The notes under the pieces are model-generated. The model saw only the letters and a program-made list of their open reading frames with translations. It had not been told where the DNA came from and did no database searches. The position numbers and the translations under genes were made by a program. A stretch of 33,595 nt of DNA from Bacteroidetes bacterium GWA2_31_9 (GTDB lineage: Bacteria; Bacteroidota; Bacteroidia; Bacteroidales; GWF2-33-38), in NCBI GenBank assembly GCA_001768975.1, contig MEND01000116.1:1-33595 (forward strand). The letters run 5' to 3'. Shown piece after piece: positions 19,048-29,571 of the stretch (position 1 is its first letter; each line of letters starts with the position of its first letter).

Positions 19048-20877
19048 CTATATTCCTAGTTGATTCTGAATCTCTATTAACGTTTCCAAAATATTCGACT
19101 TCGCATGTATAAAGTTTTTCAGTCCAAGCTTTTGAAATTCCTCAACATGATTTTTTGGATAACCTGCCAAAATCAAAATAGTAGAATTGTTCAGTTTTTC
19201 AATTAGTTGAGGCACAATTTCGGGATATTCGTCATCGAAACTGCAAATAACTGTAATTTCTGCCTTGCTTGATTTAGCTTCTTTTATGCCCTCGTCAATT
19301 GTTTTGAATCCTATATTGTCAATTATTTTAAATCCTGCACAAGAGAAAAAACCTGAACTAAATGTTGCTCTTGCTTTTCGCATTGCTGGATTTCCATAAG
19401 TCAACAAAAATACTTCGGGAGTTTTTTTCAACTTTTCAGTTTTTAGCCTTAATTCTTCAAATGCTTCTGCTCCTCTGTAAAGTTTCAAAGGCTCAATAAT
19501 TTTCTTTTCATCCGAATGTGGGTAAATTTCAGGCTTTTCATCATTTTTTGAAATTGATTCTAAAATGTTAGGATATAGATTTGTACCAAGAATTTTTTCA
19601 TTTTTTAATGCTATTTCAAGCTCTCGTTTTGCTGATGTTTCTTTAATTATTTTCTGAACAATTCCCTTTTCAAACGATTTTAAATAACCACCTGTTTCTT
19701 CAATTTGAAGAAAAATTTTCCATGCTTGTTCGATAATCGAATTTGTCAGATTTTCAATATAATATGAGCCAGCAGCGACATCGGTAACTTTATCGAGCGA
19801 TGATTCGTGTCTTAACACATTCTGAATGTTTTTTGCAACTCTGTCGGAAAAATCGTTTTGTGATTTATATGTTATGTCAAAAGGCTTTATGGTTAAACTG
19901 TCTGTCCCACCAATTATAGCCGACATTGCTTCGGTTGTTGCTCTAAGCATATTTACGTGTGGGTCGTATTTTGTCATGTTCCAAACCGATGTTTCGGAAT
20001 GTATTTGCATTTTTGCAAATTCGTCATTTATGTTGTACGAAGATGCTATTTTAGCCCATAAAAACCTTGCTGCTCGTAGCTTTGCAATTTCAAAAAAATA
20101 ATTATTCCCGATCGAAAATGTAAATTTCATTGATTTGAAAATCTCTTCTGGCTTAAATCCCACATCGGTAAATTTATTAATGTATTCAACAGCCTTGCTT
20201 AAACTTAATCCAACTTCTTGAACAATAGTAGCACCCGAATTGTGAAATATGCTTCCATTAATATTTAAAATCTTTAAATCAAGATTAGCAGTATTTGATA
20301 GATTGTGTAATTTCTTGAAAGTTTGGCTATAATCTTTTTCGCTATTCAAGTAATTTCCTTTTGTAGATAAATAACCAAGAGGGTCAAAATTAATTGAGCC
20401 CTTAAGCTTTGCATTTTGTGAAAAAACCTCAGCAATAACAACTTCATGCGATGGTGCGGTAAAATATAAATCTGCATTAAAATCAAGATTTTTCAGCAAA
20501 TCCAAAACTTCATTTTTTGATATTTTGCTTTTTATAATAAAATGAATTGCATCAGCTCCCGATTTGATTGATTTTGAGGCAATTTTATTTGCTTCTTTTG
20601 GGTCTTTTACAACAATATCCTGACAAATTTTCCAATCATTTGTTGTTTTAGTTGCTCGTAGAAATGGAAAAATTGCGGGAGTTAATTCGTCGGGTTTGTA
20701 GTTTGTTAGCTTTGAATTATGATAACAAGGCAAAACTTTAAAACCTTCGGAAGTATTCCAAACAAGTTTTTTTTCAAAATCGCCACCTTTTAAATCCTCA
20801 TTCACAACTTTTTCCCAGTCATCAATACTAGAGGTCGGGAAGAGTTCAAACAGTTTATCGTAGTTATTATCAGTCAT
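19048..20877 (-). CDS. mutA: Methylmalonyl-CoA mutase, small (beta) subunit
   Basis: Homologous TIM-barrel mutase segment ([22 protein letters not shown] ... IHSETSVWNMTKYDPHVNMLRATTEAMSAIIGG) and a degenerate C-terminal B12-like domain lacking DxHxxG. Confidence 0.92.
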   Translation of the reverse strand: MTDNNYDKLFELFPTSSIDDWEKVVNEDLKGGDFEKKLVWNTSEGFKVLPCYHNSKLTNYKPDELTPAIFPFLRATKTTNDWKICQDIVVKDPKEANKIASKSIKSGADAIHFIIKSKISKNEVLDLLKNLDFNADLYFTAPSHEVVIAEVFSQNAKLKGSINFDPLGYLSTKGNYLNSEKDYSQTFKKLHNLSNTANLDLKILNINGSIFHNSGATIVQEVGLSLSKAVEYINKFTDVGFKPEEIFKSMKFTFSIGNNYFFEIAKLRAARFLWAKIASSYNINDEFAKMQIHSETSVWNMTKYDPHVNMLRATTEAMSAIIGGTDSLTIKPFDITYKSQNDFSDRVAKNIQNVLRHESSLDKVTDVAAGSYYIENLTNSIIEQAWKIFLQIEETGGYLKSFEKGIVQKIIKETSAKRELEIALKNEKILGTNLYPNILESISKNDEKPEIYPHSDEKKIIEPLKLYRGAEAFEELRLKTEKLKKTPEVFLLTYGNPAMRKARATFSSGFFSCAGFKIIDNIGFKTIDEGIKEAKSSKAEITVICSFDDEYPEIVPQLIEKLNNSTILILAGYPKNHVEEFQKLGLKNFIHAKSNILETLIEIQNQLGI

Positions 20878-21248
20878 TATTTTTAATTAAAATGATTGCA
20901 AAGTTAAAGATATAAAATTTATATTTTATGCTATTTATCATTGACCGAAAAGGAAGTAAGTGATTTGCTAATTATTTTACTCTTTTACATTAAGAATAAG
21001 CTGTTATAGTCTGATTTATTTTGATAAATACATGTGCATTAAGTAAATCTATAAAAGCTAAATATTTTTAATTTCAATTTTGTGTTTTTTGTAAAATAAT
21101 TTTTACATAATGTTTAAATTTGTTGAGGGCTTTGCCGTTCACAAAGATTTTATGATACCTTATAAATTTTAATCTAGCTAAAAGAGATATTTTATTAATT
21201 TTATACTTAAACTAAGATAAATTGTAGTATTTTTTTACCTATTGTTTT

Positions 21249-21323
21249 TAGTGCTGTAAGTACGGAATATTTGTAGAAAATTATTTCCACCCATTTTTAA
21301 AAAGTGCCGTTGGTACAACATAT
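21249..21323. repeat. Tandem pair of GTGCYGTWRGTAC-like intergenic repeats
   Basis: agtgctgtaagtacggaatattt and agtgccgttggtacaacatat separated by ~50 bp in a non-coding gap. Confidence 0.6.
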
Positions 21324-21513
21324 CTTTCAACCTTAACTGAACTTTTATAATGCTTTAATTTTTCATTTGTGCCTTATAATTGAAAAAAATATGTAAATTG
21401 CTAACTAAAAATAAATTTTATTTTTTTGTGTAAATATTTTGTAAATAGAGAATAATTTAAGACAAATTAAGTTTAACGATACATAAATTAAAAAGAGTTG
21501 GGATTCAAAAATT

Positions 21514-23601
21514 ATGTTTTATTCAAAACACATAAAAACAATACGTTTCGTTGCAATATTATTCATTTTGTTAACTCAAATATGCTTTGCCCAAAATTCA
21601 ACTACCGATTCATTAATTAACCTTTTAAACAGTTCAAATATTGACACCAACAAGGTTAATATAATTAACAATCTAGCAACTACATATTATGGAAATAATT
21701 CGGATAAGGCTTTAAAATATGCTAATCAGGCAATTGAATTGTCAATGACATTAAATTATGTAGGAGGATTAGTTCAGGCTTATCAAATTAAAGCAAATGT
21801 ATTTTATTCTCAAAGCAAATATAGTGAGGCTATTAGCAACTTTATGCTTTGTTTAAATTATTATAGTCGTTATAAAAATATTCTTTTAAAAAATAATGCT
21901 GATAAAAGCACATTAGCAGGCATTTATAATGTAATAGGAGTTATTCTTTATTATCAAGCTGATTACGACGAATCTTTAAGTTATTACTTGAAGAGCATTA
22001 GCGTTTATGAGGAAATTGGAAATAAAGGCGGTGTTTCAGATTGTTATAATAATATTGGAATTATATACCAAAATCAGAACGATAATTCAAAAGCATTATT
22101 TTATCATTTTAAAAGCCTATCTATTAAATATGAACTTAAAGACACACTAGGCGAGGCTACTTCATACAACAATATTGGTGAAATTTATCGTAGTCAAAAT
22201 CAGTTCGAAAAGGCACTTAATTATTATTATAAAGGATTAAATATTAAAGAAAACACCAACGATATTGGTGGAATTGCAACTGCTTGTAACAATATTGGCT
22301 ATATATATTTAGAAACAAATAGATTAGATAGTGCATTTACATTTATTAACCGATGTCTTAACTACTCCTTATCAACTGGCGAAAAATTCGATATTGCCGA
22401 GTCATACCTTAGCATGGGTGAGTACTATAAAAAAATTAAAAATTACACTCAAGCCGAAAATTATTTTCTAAAAGCTTACAATCTTTCAAAAGAACTTGGA
22501 ACACCCGAAATTATATTAAAGTCTTCTGAAAAATTAAGCGAAATAAGCTCAATGTCTGGCAATTACAAACAAGCTTTTTACTATTTTAAAGATTTCAAAG
22601 ACATAACCGATAAGCTTCATAATGAGGAAAAAATAAAAAAGATGACTCAGCTTGAGTTACAACACGAATTTGATCAAAAACAAAAAGAGTCGAAGTTTAA
22701 AGAACAGCAAATATCTCTGGTTCAGAAATCTAAGCTAAAACGTCAACGAATAATTTCTTATGCTTCTCTTGCTGGATTAGTACTTACTTTGCTTTTAGTA
22801 TTTGTTATTTACAGAAACTATAATAACAAAAAGCATTTAACAATTTCGTTAATGAATCAGAAAAAAGAGTTAGAAAAAGAAAAGAAAAAATCTGATAAAC
22901 TACTACTTAATATTTTACCATTTGAAATAGCCGAAGAACTTAAAAAATATGGAAAAGCTAGTGTAAAACAATACAATATGGTGTCGGTAATGTTTGCCGA
23001 TGTTAAAGGATTTACAATGCTTTGCGAAGAAATTACTCCTTTTGAGTTAATAAGTGAACTTGATAATTATTTTGAAAGAATTGATTTAATTATTGAACAA
23101 AACATAATTGAAAAAATTAAAACTGCCGGTGATTCTTATATGTGTGCAGGTGGTGTTCCGATTGCAAACAAAAGTAATCCAATTGATATGGTTTTAGCTT
23201 CACTTGCAATACAAAAATATATGAAGGAGGTAAATAAAGAAAAAATTATTCATAACAAACCTCTTTGGCAAATGAGAATTGGAATTCATACAGGTCCATT
23301 ACTGGCTGGTGTTATTGGAAAAAACAAATTTGCATACGACATTTGGGGCGATACAGTAAATGTGGCTGCAAGACTAGAATCAACTGCCGAAGCTGAAAAA
23401 GTTAATGTTTCAGGAGAAACCTATCAATTTATAAGAAACTATTTCGATTGTACTTTCAGAGGTAGAATTCCTGCCAAAAACAAAGGAGATATTGATATGT
23501 ATTTTGTAAATAGAATTAAACTTGAATACTCATCCGACGAAGAAGGATATTTGCCTAATAATCGTTTAATTGTTGAAATTAAGGAAATTAATAAGACATA
23601 A
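21514..23601 (+). CDS. TPR-repeat sensor with class III nucleotide (probably adenylate) cyclase domain
   Basis: Signal peptide, multiple TPRs (ATSYNNIGEIYRSQNQFEKALNYYYKGLNI), TM helix (IISYASLAGLVLTLLLVFVIY), cyclase motifs MFADVKGFT, KIKTAGDSYM, YDIWGDTVNVAARLES. Confidence 0.93.
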   Translation: MFYSKHIKTIRFVAILFILLTQICFAQNSTTDSLINLLNSSNIDTNKVNIINNLATTYYGNNSDKALKYANQAIELSMTLNYVGGLVQAYQIKANVFYSQSKYSEAISNFMLCLNYYSRYKNILLKNNADKSTLAGIYNVIGVILYYQADYDESLSYYLKSISVYEEIGNKGGVSDCYNNIGIIYQNQNDNSKALFYHFKSLSIKYELKDTLGEATSYNNIGEIYRSQNQFEKALNYYYKGLNIKENTNDIGGIATACNNIGYIYLETNRLDSAFTFINRCLNYSLSTGEKFDIAESYLSMGEYYKKIKNYTQAENYFLKAYNLSKELGTPEIILKSSEKLSEISSMSGNYKQAFYYFKDFKDITDKLHNEEKIKKMTQLELQHEFDQKQKESKFKEQQISLVQKSKLKRQRIISYASLAGLVLTLLLVFVIYRNYNNKKHLTISLMNQKKELEKEKKKSDKLLLNILPFEIAEELKKYGKASVKQYNMVSVMFADVKGFTMLCEEITPFELISELDNYFERIDLIIEQNIIEKIKTAGDSYMCAGGVPIANKSNPIDMVLASLAIQKYMKEVNKEKIIHNKPLWQMRIGIHTGPLLAGVIGKNKFAYDIWGDTVNVAARLESTAEAEKVNVSGETYQFIRNYFDCTFRGRIPAKNKGDIDMYFVNRIKLEYSSDEEGYLPNNRLIVEIKEINKT

Positions 23602-23621
23602 TTTTAGAAACTAAAGACATA

Positions 23622-26375
23622 ATGACCTTAAACAAATTTTTCATTTTTATCCTAATACTTTCTTTAAAGTCAACAACTATTTTCACTCAAATTACTACAC
23701 AAAAAAATACTATTTCCGGAAAAATAAAATCAGAAAGTGGAGAGCCAATTCCATTTTGCAGTTTATATTGCCCATTGCTTTCAGAAGGCTCAATGACCAA
23801 CATCAATGGTGAGTTTAATATAAAATTGCCTAGCGGGAAGCATCAAATAAATGTTCATTGTATGGGTTACGAAACTCAATCTATAACATTTGATGCAACA
23901 AAATCCAATTTTGACATGCTAATCATTTTAAAGCCATTAGTTTTTCAGCTTGGTGAAGTAACCGTTTTGTCAAAAACAGAAGATCCTGCCTATAATATTA
24001 TGCGTAAAGCCATTGTAATGGCTGAATATTACAAAAAACATGTTTTGGAGTTCAACTGTAATGTTTATATGCGTAGCTTCTTAGCATTTGATGATCTTCC
24101 CGGCTTTGTTGAAACAGCGATTAAAAAATCTGACGATAACAATACAGTATTAAAATCCACCAATGGTATCACTGAAACAATTTCTGAATATCATTACCAA
24201 GCACCTAATATTGTAAGAGAAAAAATTCTGTCTCAAAAAATCCACAATGATGCAATGGATTTAGGATCTGGATATTTTAAACTTGATTTCTATGATTTAA
24301 GCGATGCAGATATTATATCTCCGATTAGTAAAAATGCTTTCAAAGTTTACAAATTTCATTTAGAAAACTCATTTGCCGAGAACAAAAATATAGTCTATAA
24401 AATAAAAATAATTCCACGTCGAAAAGGCTCAGATCTTATGTCGGGATATATTTTTATTAGTAATGAAACATGGCATGTCCATAGCGTTGATGTACAATAT
24501 AAGCAAAGCATTGCTGACATTGAATACAAGCAATTATATTCAGAGGTTGAAAAAAATGTTTGGATGTCAATAAATCATAATATTGCTGTAAAAGCTTCTT
24601 TTCTTGGCTTCGGTGGTCGTTACAAATATATCGCAACACTTAGTAAGATTTCTGTAAAAACCGATACAGAAGTAAATGAAAAAATTATTTCTCTTATAAA
24701 AAAGCCTGAAACAAATATTGAGTTCGACACAAAGTCATATAACTCTCAAATAGATACCACAGAATCAAACGAAAAATCAACGAAAGCAGAAATCAAATTA
24801 ACCAAAAGTCAGGAAAAAATTTCAGAAGAAATTCAGAATCTTATGTCTCAGGATGACCTTAAAACCCGTCAAGCATTAAAATTAGTTCGATTGGTAAAAA
24901 AAGAAAGTAAAATTGCTGAAAAACAAGAAGAAATCTCTGAACCAAGACTTGAAGTTAAAGATGATTATAAAGTTGAATATGCCGATAGTACATTTACAAC
25001 AGACAATAAAATTTGGAACGAATTAAGAACAATCCCTTTAACCGAAGAAGAAAACAATCTGGTTGTTGTTCTCGATTCTATTGATAGAAACAAAGTTCCT
25101 GACACAGTGAGCCATACAAAAACAGATAATGGAAAGTTTAGTCTATTTCAATTATTGTTAAACAACGATACCGTAAAATGTAAAAACAAAAATTCAATAT
25201 TAAAAATATCTGGAATCATCAATAAATTGAGCCTTAATTTCAATACTGTTGATGGCTTTGTGCTTAAAAAACACTTATTTTCTTATGAGCGAAAGTACGA
25301 TAAAGGAACTTTTTATTCAATCATTCCAACCCTGAGCTATGGATTTGAAAGCAACGACCTTATGGGAGATATTAAATTTACATCGCAGTATAATGGAATG
25401 AAAAGAGCCGGTGTGTATTTTTCTGCTGGAAAAACTAACGAAGATTTCAATTCGGAAAAGCCAATGAGTTCATTCATGAATAGCATATCGAGCTTATTTC
25501 TGACCGAAAACATTAAAAAACTTTACAGAAAAATGTATATAAATATTGGACATGTGTTTGATTTGACAAATGGACTTTTGTTAAATACATCTTTTGAATA
25601 TGCACATCGTAACAAATTAACCAATCATTCTGATATTAAGATTATAAATCCTTTTAGGCAGGAATATACAAGCAATATACCTGTTTTGTCAAATAATTTA
25701 GACACTAGCATTTTCAACAGCAATATTGCCTCTATTTTTGAACTCGACATAAGCTACACACCATTTTATAAATATGAAATTGTAAACAATCAAAAAAAGA
25801 TGCTTTCATCAAAGTATCCAAGTTTTAATTTAAAATACAAACAAGCTATTAAAAATCTGTTTGATAGTGAATCTGATTTTAGTTATCTGGAACTTTCGAT
25901 GGGTCAATCAACAAAAGTGAATTTAATAGATAATGTTAGTTATTATTTGGGTGGTGCTATGTTTTTAAATAACAGCTCATTGTTTTTTTCCGACTATAAA
26001 AGCTTTAATACAAGTCCTTTCTATGTTAATGGAAAATCAGACATAAATTCATTCCAATTATTAGACTATTACTCGAATAACACATCTAACTATTTTTTCG
26101 AAGCTCATTTAGCGATTGAAGACAACGTTATTTTATTTAAACGATTGCCATTATTAAACAGAACAAATATTCGTGAAGAGTTCAGTATTAATTTTTTACA
26201 TACAGACCTAATTGACAATTACTATGAATTAGATTATTCGTTAAATAAAATCTTTATGATGTTTGATGTAGGAGTTTGTGCAAGTTTTCACAATACTGAA
26301 TTTCAGTCGGTGGGAGTTAAAGTCAGACTCAATTTTATTGGAAAATCTGGATATGGTTCATCCTTTCTAGAATAA
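23622..26375 (+). CDS. DUF5686 / carboxypeptidase-regulatory-like domain outer membrane protein
   Basis: Signal peptide, CarboxypepD_reg-like N-terminus (ISGKIKSESGEPIPFCSLYCPLLSEGSMTNINGEFNIKLPSGKHQINVHCMGYE), long C-terminal beta-rich region typical of DUF5686. Confidence 0.82.
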   Translation: MTLNKFFIFILILSLKSTTIFTQITTQKNTISGKIKSESGEPIPFCSLYCPLLSEGSMTNINGEFNIKLPSGKHQINVHCMGYETQSITFDATKSNFDMLIILKPLVFQLGEVTVLSKTEDPAYNIMRKAIVMAEYYKKHVLEFNCNVYMRSFLAFDDLPGFVETAIKKSDDNNTVLKSTNGITETISEYHYQAPNIVREKILSQKIHNDAMDLGSGYFKLDFYDLSDADIISPISKNAFKVYKFHLENSFAENKNIVYKIKIIPRRKGSDLMSGYIFISNETWHVHSVDVQYKQSIADIEYKQLYSEVEKNVWMSINHNIAVKASFLGFGGRYKYIATLSKISVKTDTEVNEKIISLIKKPETNIEFDTKSYNSQIDTTESNEKSTKAEIKLTKSQEKISEEIQNLMSQDDLKTRQALKLVRLVKKESKIAEKQEEISEPRLEVKDDYKVEYADSTFTTDNKIWNELRTIPLTEEENNLVVVLDSIDRNKVPDTVSHTKTDNGKFSLFQLLLNNDTVKCKNKNSILKISGIINKLSLNFNTVDGFVLKKHLFSYERKYDKGTFYSIIPTLSYGFESNDLMGDIKFTSQYNGMKRAGVYFSAGKTNEDFNSEKPMSSFMNSISSLFLTENIKKLYRKMYINIGHVFDLTNGLLLNTSFEYAHRNKLTNHSDIKIINPFRQEYTSNIPVLSNNLDTSIFNSNIASIFELDISYTPFYKYEIVNNQKKMLSSKYPSFNLKYKQAIKNLFDSESDFSYLELSMGQSTKVNLIDNVSYYLGGAMFLNNSSLFFSDYKSFNTSPFYVNGKSDINSFQLLDYYSNNTSNYFFEAHLAIEDNVILFKRLPLLNRTNIREEFSINFLHTDLIDNYYELDYSLNKIFMMFDVGVCASFHNTEFQSVGVKVRLNFIGKSGYGSSFLE

Positions 26376-26394
26376 TTCTTAAAAAGAATTTTTT
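26374..26394 (+). terminator. Putative terminator after the DUF5686 gene
   Basis: AATTCTTaaaAAGAATTttttt short hairpin plus T-run immediately after the stop. Confidence 0.4.
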
Positions 26395-26527
26395 ACATGC
26401 TACTTTCCAGTTTTTTTCTAAATTTCTTAATCTTATTTGTTATTGAAAAGGACAATAAACTTAACACGTAAATTAGTTTCAGACCTCACTAAAATACCCA
26501 AAATATTTCATTTTCAATCACAAATTC

Positions 26528-26590
26528 ACCCTGCTAGATAGCTATGTTTAAAATAAAAAATAAAAAAATGAAGGAATTATCTAACAGGGT
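26528..26590. repeat. Inverted repeat ACCCTGCTAGATA / TATCTAACAGGGT
   Basis: 12/13 complementary arms separated by a 37-bp A-rich spacer. Confidence 0.55.
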
Positions 26591-26648
26591 AAACGCCAAT
26601 GCGAATTTACTTCGGCAAATACCTTTGAAAATAAAATAATATATGAGT

Positions 26649-26674
26649 AAATCGGACATTATGGACAAACTCTA
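26649..26674. repeat. 26-bp repeat aaatcggacattatggacaaactcta
   Basis: Perfect reverse complement of 6914-6939. Confidence 0.85.
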
Positions 26675-26696
26675 TTTAGTGTCAATAAGAAAACAC

Positions 26697-26820
26697 AGTG
26701 TTTCTTCAGAAAACTTCAAGAATGAGGCTTTCGCAGTTTTGAAAATAAGGAGTTTACGAATGTAAATGACTGTTTTCAAAACCAGAGTAACGAAATTATT
26801 GGAGTTTTCTAAGAGACACT
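26697..26820. mobile_element. 124-bp MITE-like element with ~50-bp imperfect terminal inverted repeats (family B, uninterrupted copy)
   Basis: agtgtttcttcagaaaacttcaagaatgaggctttcgcagttttgaaaa vs reverse complement of the right end agtgtctcttagaaaactccaataatttcgttactctggttttgaaaac; no coding potential. Confidence 0.75.
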
Positions 26821-26925
26821 ATTTAAGTTAAACCTCTAGGAAAAAAATTTTGATAGTTCTTTTTACAATACTTTATCACCTACAGTAAATGATAGCAAGT
26901 TAAATAAAATGTTTAATTTTACCCA

Positions 26926-28044
26926 ATGCAAACATTAAATATCGGTTTTGATGCAAAGCGGGCTTTTTTTAATCGCAGTGGATTAGGCAATTACAGCCGT
27001 AATACTATTAATTTATTGCAGAAATATTTTCCCGAACATAATTATTATTTGTACTCGCCAAAATCGTCAAATGAACTTTTTAATTTTGAGGATAAAAAAT
27101 TTACAATTCGTACAAAAAATGACAAGTTTACACCATCATCGTATTGGCGAAGTTTTTCTTTAAGTAACATTATTAAATCCGATAATATTCAAATATTTCA
27201 TGGATTAAGCAATGAGCTTCCTTTTACAATTTCAAAATCAAAAGCAAAAAGCATTGTAACAATTCACGACCTGATTTTTTTACGTTATCCAGAACTTTAT
27301 AAAAATATTGACAGAAAAATTTATAATTATAAATTTCGAAAAAGTTGTGAAAATGCAACTAAAATAATCGCTATAAGTAATCAAACCAAAAGTGATATAA
27401 TAGAGTACTTTAAAATACCAGAAACAAAAATTGAAGTTGTTTATCAAACCTGTAATTCAAGTTTTTATAACAAGCAAAATTCAGCAGAATTAAAATCTGT
27501 TAGAGAAAAATACAACCTCCCTTCAAATTATATTTTATATGTTGGAACAATCGAAAAACGCAAAAACTTATTAAATATAATTAAAGCAATAAACAATTAT
27601 AATATTAATATTCCTCTAATTGCAGTTGGGCGAAAAACTAAATACTATAATGAAATAGAAAATTATATCAATAAAAACAACATTATAAATAAGTTACAGA
27701 TTTTGTCTGGAGTTGAAAACAGCGAATTACCTTCAATTTATCAAATGGCTGAAATGCTAGTATATCCATCAACATTTGAAGGTTTCGGACTTCCAATTAT
27801 TGAAGCTTTATTTTCAGGCATCCCTGTAATTACTTCAAAAGGAGGATGTTTTTCGGAAGCTGGTGGCGAAGGAGCAATTTATGTTGACCCAATAAATATT
27901 GATGAAATTGGAAATGCAATAAATTCAGTTTTAAACAATAAAGAACTAAAAGATTCGCTTATTGAGAACGGAAAATTGCAAATTAAAAACTTTGACGAAA
28001 AAATAGTAACTCAAAAACTTATGAGGGTTTATGAAGGGGTTTAA
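26926..28044 (+). CDS. GT4 family glycosyltransferase
   Basis: NFIGFDAKRAFFNRSGLGNYSR-type N-terminus, YVGTIEKRKNL, C-terminal YPSTFEGFGLPIIEALFSGIPVITSKGGCFSEAGG. Confidence 0.92.
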   Translation: MQTLNIGFDAKRAFFNRSGLGNYSRNTINLLQKYFPEHNYYLYSPKSSNELFNFEDKKFTIRTKNDKFTPSSYWRSFSLSNIIKSDNIQIFHGLSNELPFTISKSKAKSIVTIHDLIFLRYPELYKNIDRKIYNYKFRKSCENATKIIAISNQTKSDIIEYFKIPETKIEVVYQTCNSSFYNKQNSAELKSVREKYNLPSNYILYVGTIEKRKNLLNIIKAINNYNINIPLIAVGRKTKYYNEIENYINKNNIINKLQILSGVENSELPSIYQMAEMLVYPSTFEGFGLPIIEALFSGIPVITSKGGCFSEAGGEGAIYVDPINIDEIGNAINSVLNNKELKDSLIENGKLQIKNFDEKIVTQKLMRVYEGV

Positions 28045-28067
28045 AAATGTTTGCGGTTTGTTGTTTT

Positions 28068-28094
28068 TCGTCATTGCGAGGAACGAAGCAATCT
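28068..28094. repeat. Dispersed 27-bp repeat tcgtcattgcgaggaacgaagcaatct (intergenic copy)
   Basis: 26/27 identical to 17278-17304; lies 24 nt after the GT4 stop. Confidence 0.85.
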
Positions 28095-28134
28095 TTTTGA
28101 AGGAAATGGTTAAAATCTTAAACTGAATTAATAA

Positions 28135-28731
28135 ATGAAAAAGCATATTTGCTTATTTTTTCTTCTTAGTGTAATTTCTTTTTCTACATTCTCACAAGAA
28201 AAAGATGATTATTTTTTATACCGTGATAGTGTTTTTCATTTTCAATTTAAATATCCTAGAAATTATTCCTTAAAACATGTTTACAATCAATTCTTGCTTA
28301 TAAGCAAAATTTCAAATGATTCCATTTTTTGTGACATAGATATTCGTATCTCTGATTTTTTATTTCAGAATGATAAAAAGGAAACTTTTATGGACTTTGT
28401 TGAAAGGCATTCTTCAAGCATGTTTGATGCTGACGGCCCAGATGAATCATTTCATGGTGAATATATAGCCTCAATAAAATACTTAAAAAACAAATTAAAT
28501 ATTGATTTTATTGAAATTTATGAATTAGTATCATATATGAATTTAAAATTAAAAGGGAATATTAAAACCGTATCAACACATGGTCCAGTTTTTTATTTTG
28601 ACTTGTCATCTAAAAATCTTGATAAAGGGGTTGTTTTCAGATTGTTTTACAAAAATTGGAAAACCCCAAATAATGACAAAGATTCAGAATTGATTTTAAG
28701 GCAAATTATTGATAGTTTTGAATTTATTTAA
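28135..28731 (+). CDS. Hypothetical secreted protein
   Basis: Signal peptide MKKHICLFFLLSVISFSTFSQ and a 198-aa open frame between same-strand genes. Confidence 0.7.
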   Translation: MKKHICLFFLLSVISFSTFSQEKDDYFLYRDSVFHFQFKYPRNYSLKHVYNQFLLISKISNDSIFCDIDIRISDFLFQNDKKETFMDFVERHSSSMFDADGPDESFHGEYIASIKYLKNKLNIDFIEIYELVSYMNLKLKGNIKTVSTHGPVFYFDLSSKNLDKGVVFRLFYKNWKTPNNDKDSELILRQIIDSFEFI

Positions 28732-28797
28732 AATAAAATTGTTAATCAAATGCATTACCAAGTCCTAAATCGAAAATCCTAATTCCTAAATCGAAAA

Positions 28798-29559
28798 ATG
28801 GAAATAAAACTATCTGTTGTAATAATTACTCTAAACGAGGAAAAAAATCTGGAACGTTGCATTAAATCTGTCGCAGAAGTTGCAGACGAAATAGTCGTTT
28901 TGGATTCATTCTCAACAGATAAAACCGAAGAAATTTGCAATAAATACAATGTAAAATTCTTTCAGCATAAATTCGATGGTCATATTGAACAAAAAAACAG
29001 AGCATTAACCTATTCGTCAAACAATTATGTTCTTTCGATGGATGCCGATGAAGCTCTTTCGCCAATGCTGATAGAATCAATAAAACAAATCAAAAAAAAT
29101 TGCCTACACGATGGTTATTATTTCAACAGATTAAATAATTATTGTGGTACTTGGATTAGACATACTTCGTGGTCGCCTGATAGAAAACTTAGAATTTGGA
29201 ACATAACAAAAGGCAAGTGGGGTGGCGAAAATCCACACGACAAATTTATTTTAAACGAAAATTGTACTAAACAATATTTGAAAGGCGAATTGCTGCATTA
29301 TTCGTTTGCATCTATAGAAGAACACATTACACAGATTAATAAGTTTTCGACAATTGCTGCAAAAGCCAAATTTAACAAAGGGAAAAAAGCAAGTTTTATT
29401 GATTATATAATTGCACCTATTTGGGAGTTTAAACGAAGTTATTTTATAAAACTCGGTTTTTTAGACGGTTATTATGGTTTTGTGGTTTCAATAATGACCT
29501 CATATTCGGTGTTTTTGAAATATATTAAATTAAAACGATTGTGTGAAGAAAGAAGATAA
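28798..29559 (+). CDS. GT2 family glycosyltransferase (WaaE/KdtX-like)
   Basis: LSVVIITLNEEKNLERCIKSVAEVADEIVVLDSFSTDKTEEIC and LSMDADEAL (DxD), C-terminal YFIKLGFLDGYYGF. Confidence 0.92.
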   Translation: MEIKLSVVIITLNEEKNLERCIKSVAEVADEIVVLDSFSTDKTEEICNKYNVKFFQHKFDGHIEQKNRALTYSSNNYVLSMDADEALSPMLIESIKQIKKNCLHDGYYFNRLNNYCGTWIRHTSWSPDRKLRIWNITKGKWGGENPHDKFILNENCTKQYLKGELLHYSFASIEEHITQINKFSTIAAKAKFNKGKKASFIDYIIAPIWEFKRSYFIKLGFLDGYYGFVVSIMTSYSVFLKYIKLKRLCEERR

Positions 29560-29571
29560 TAGAACGCCGAT

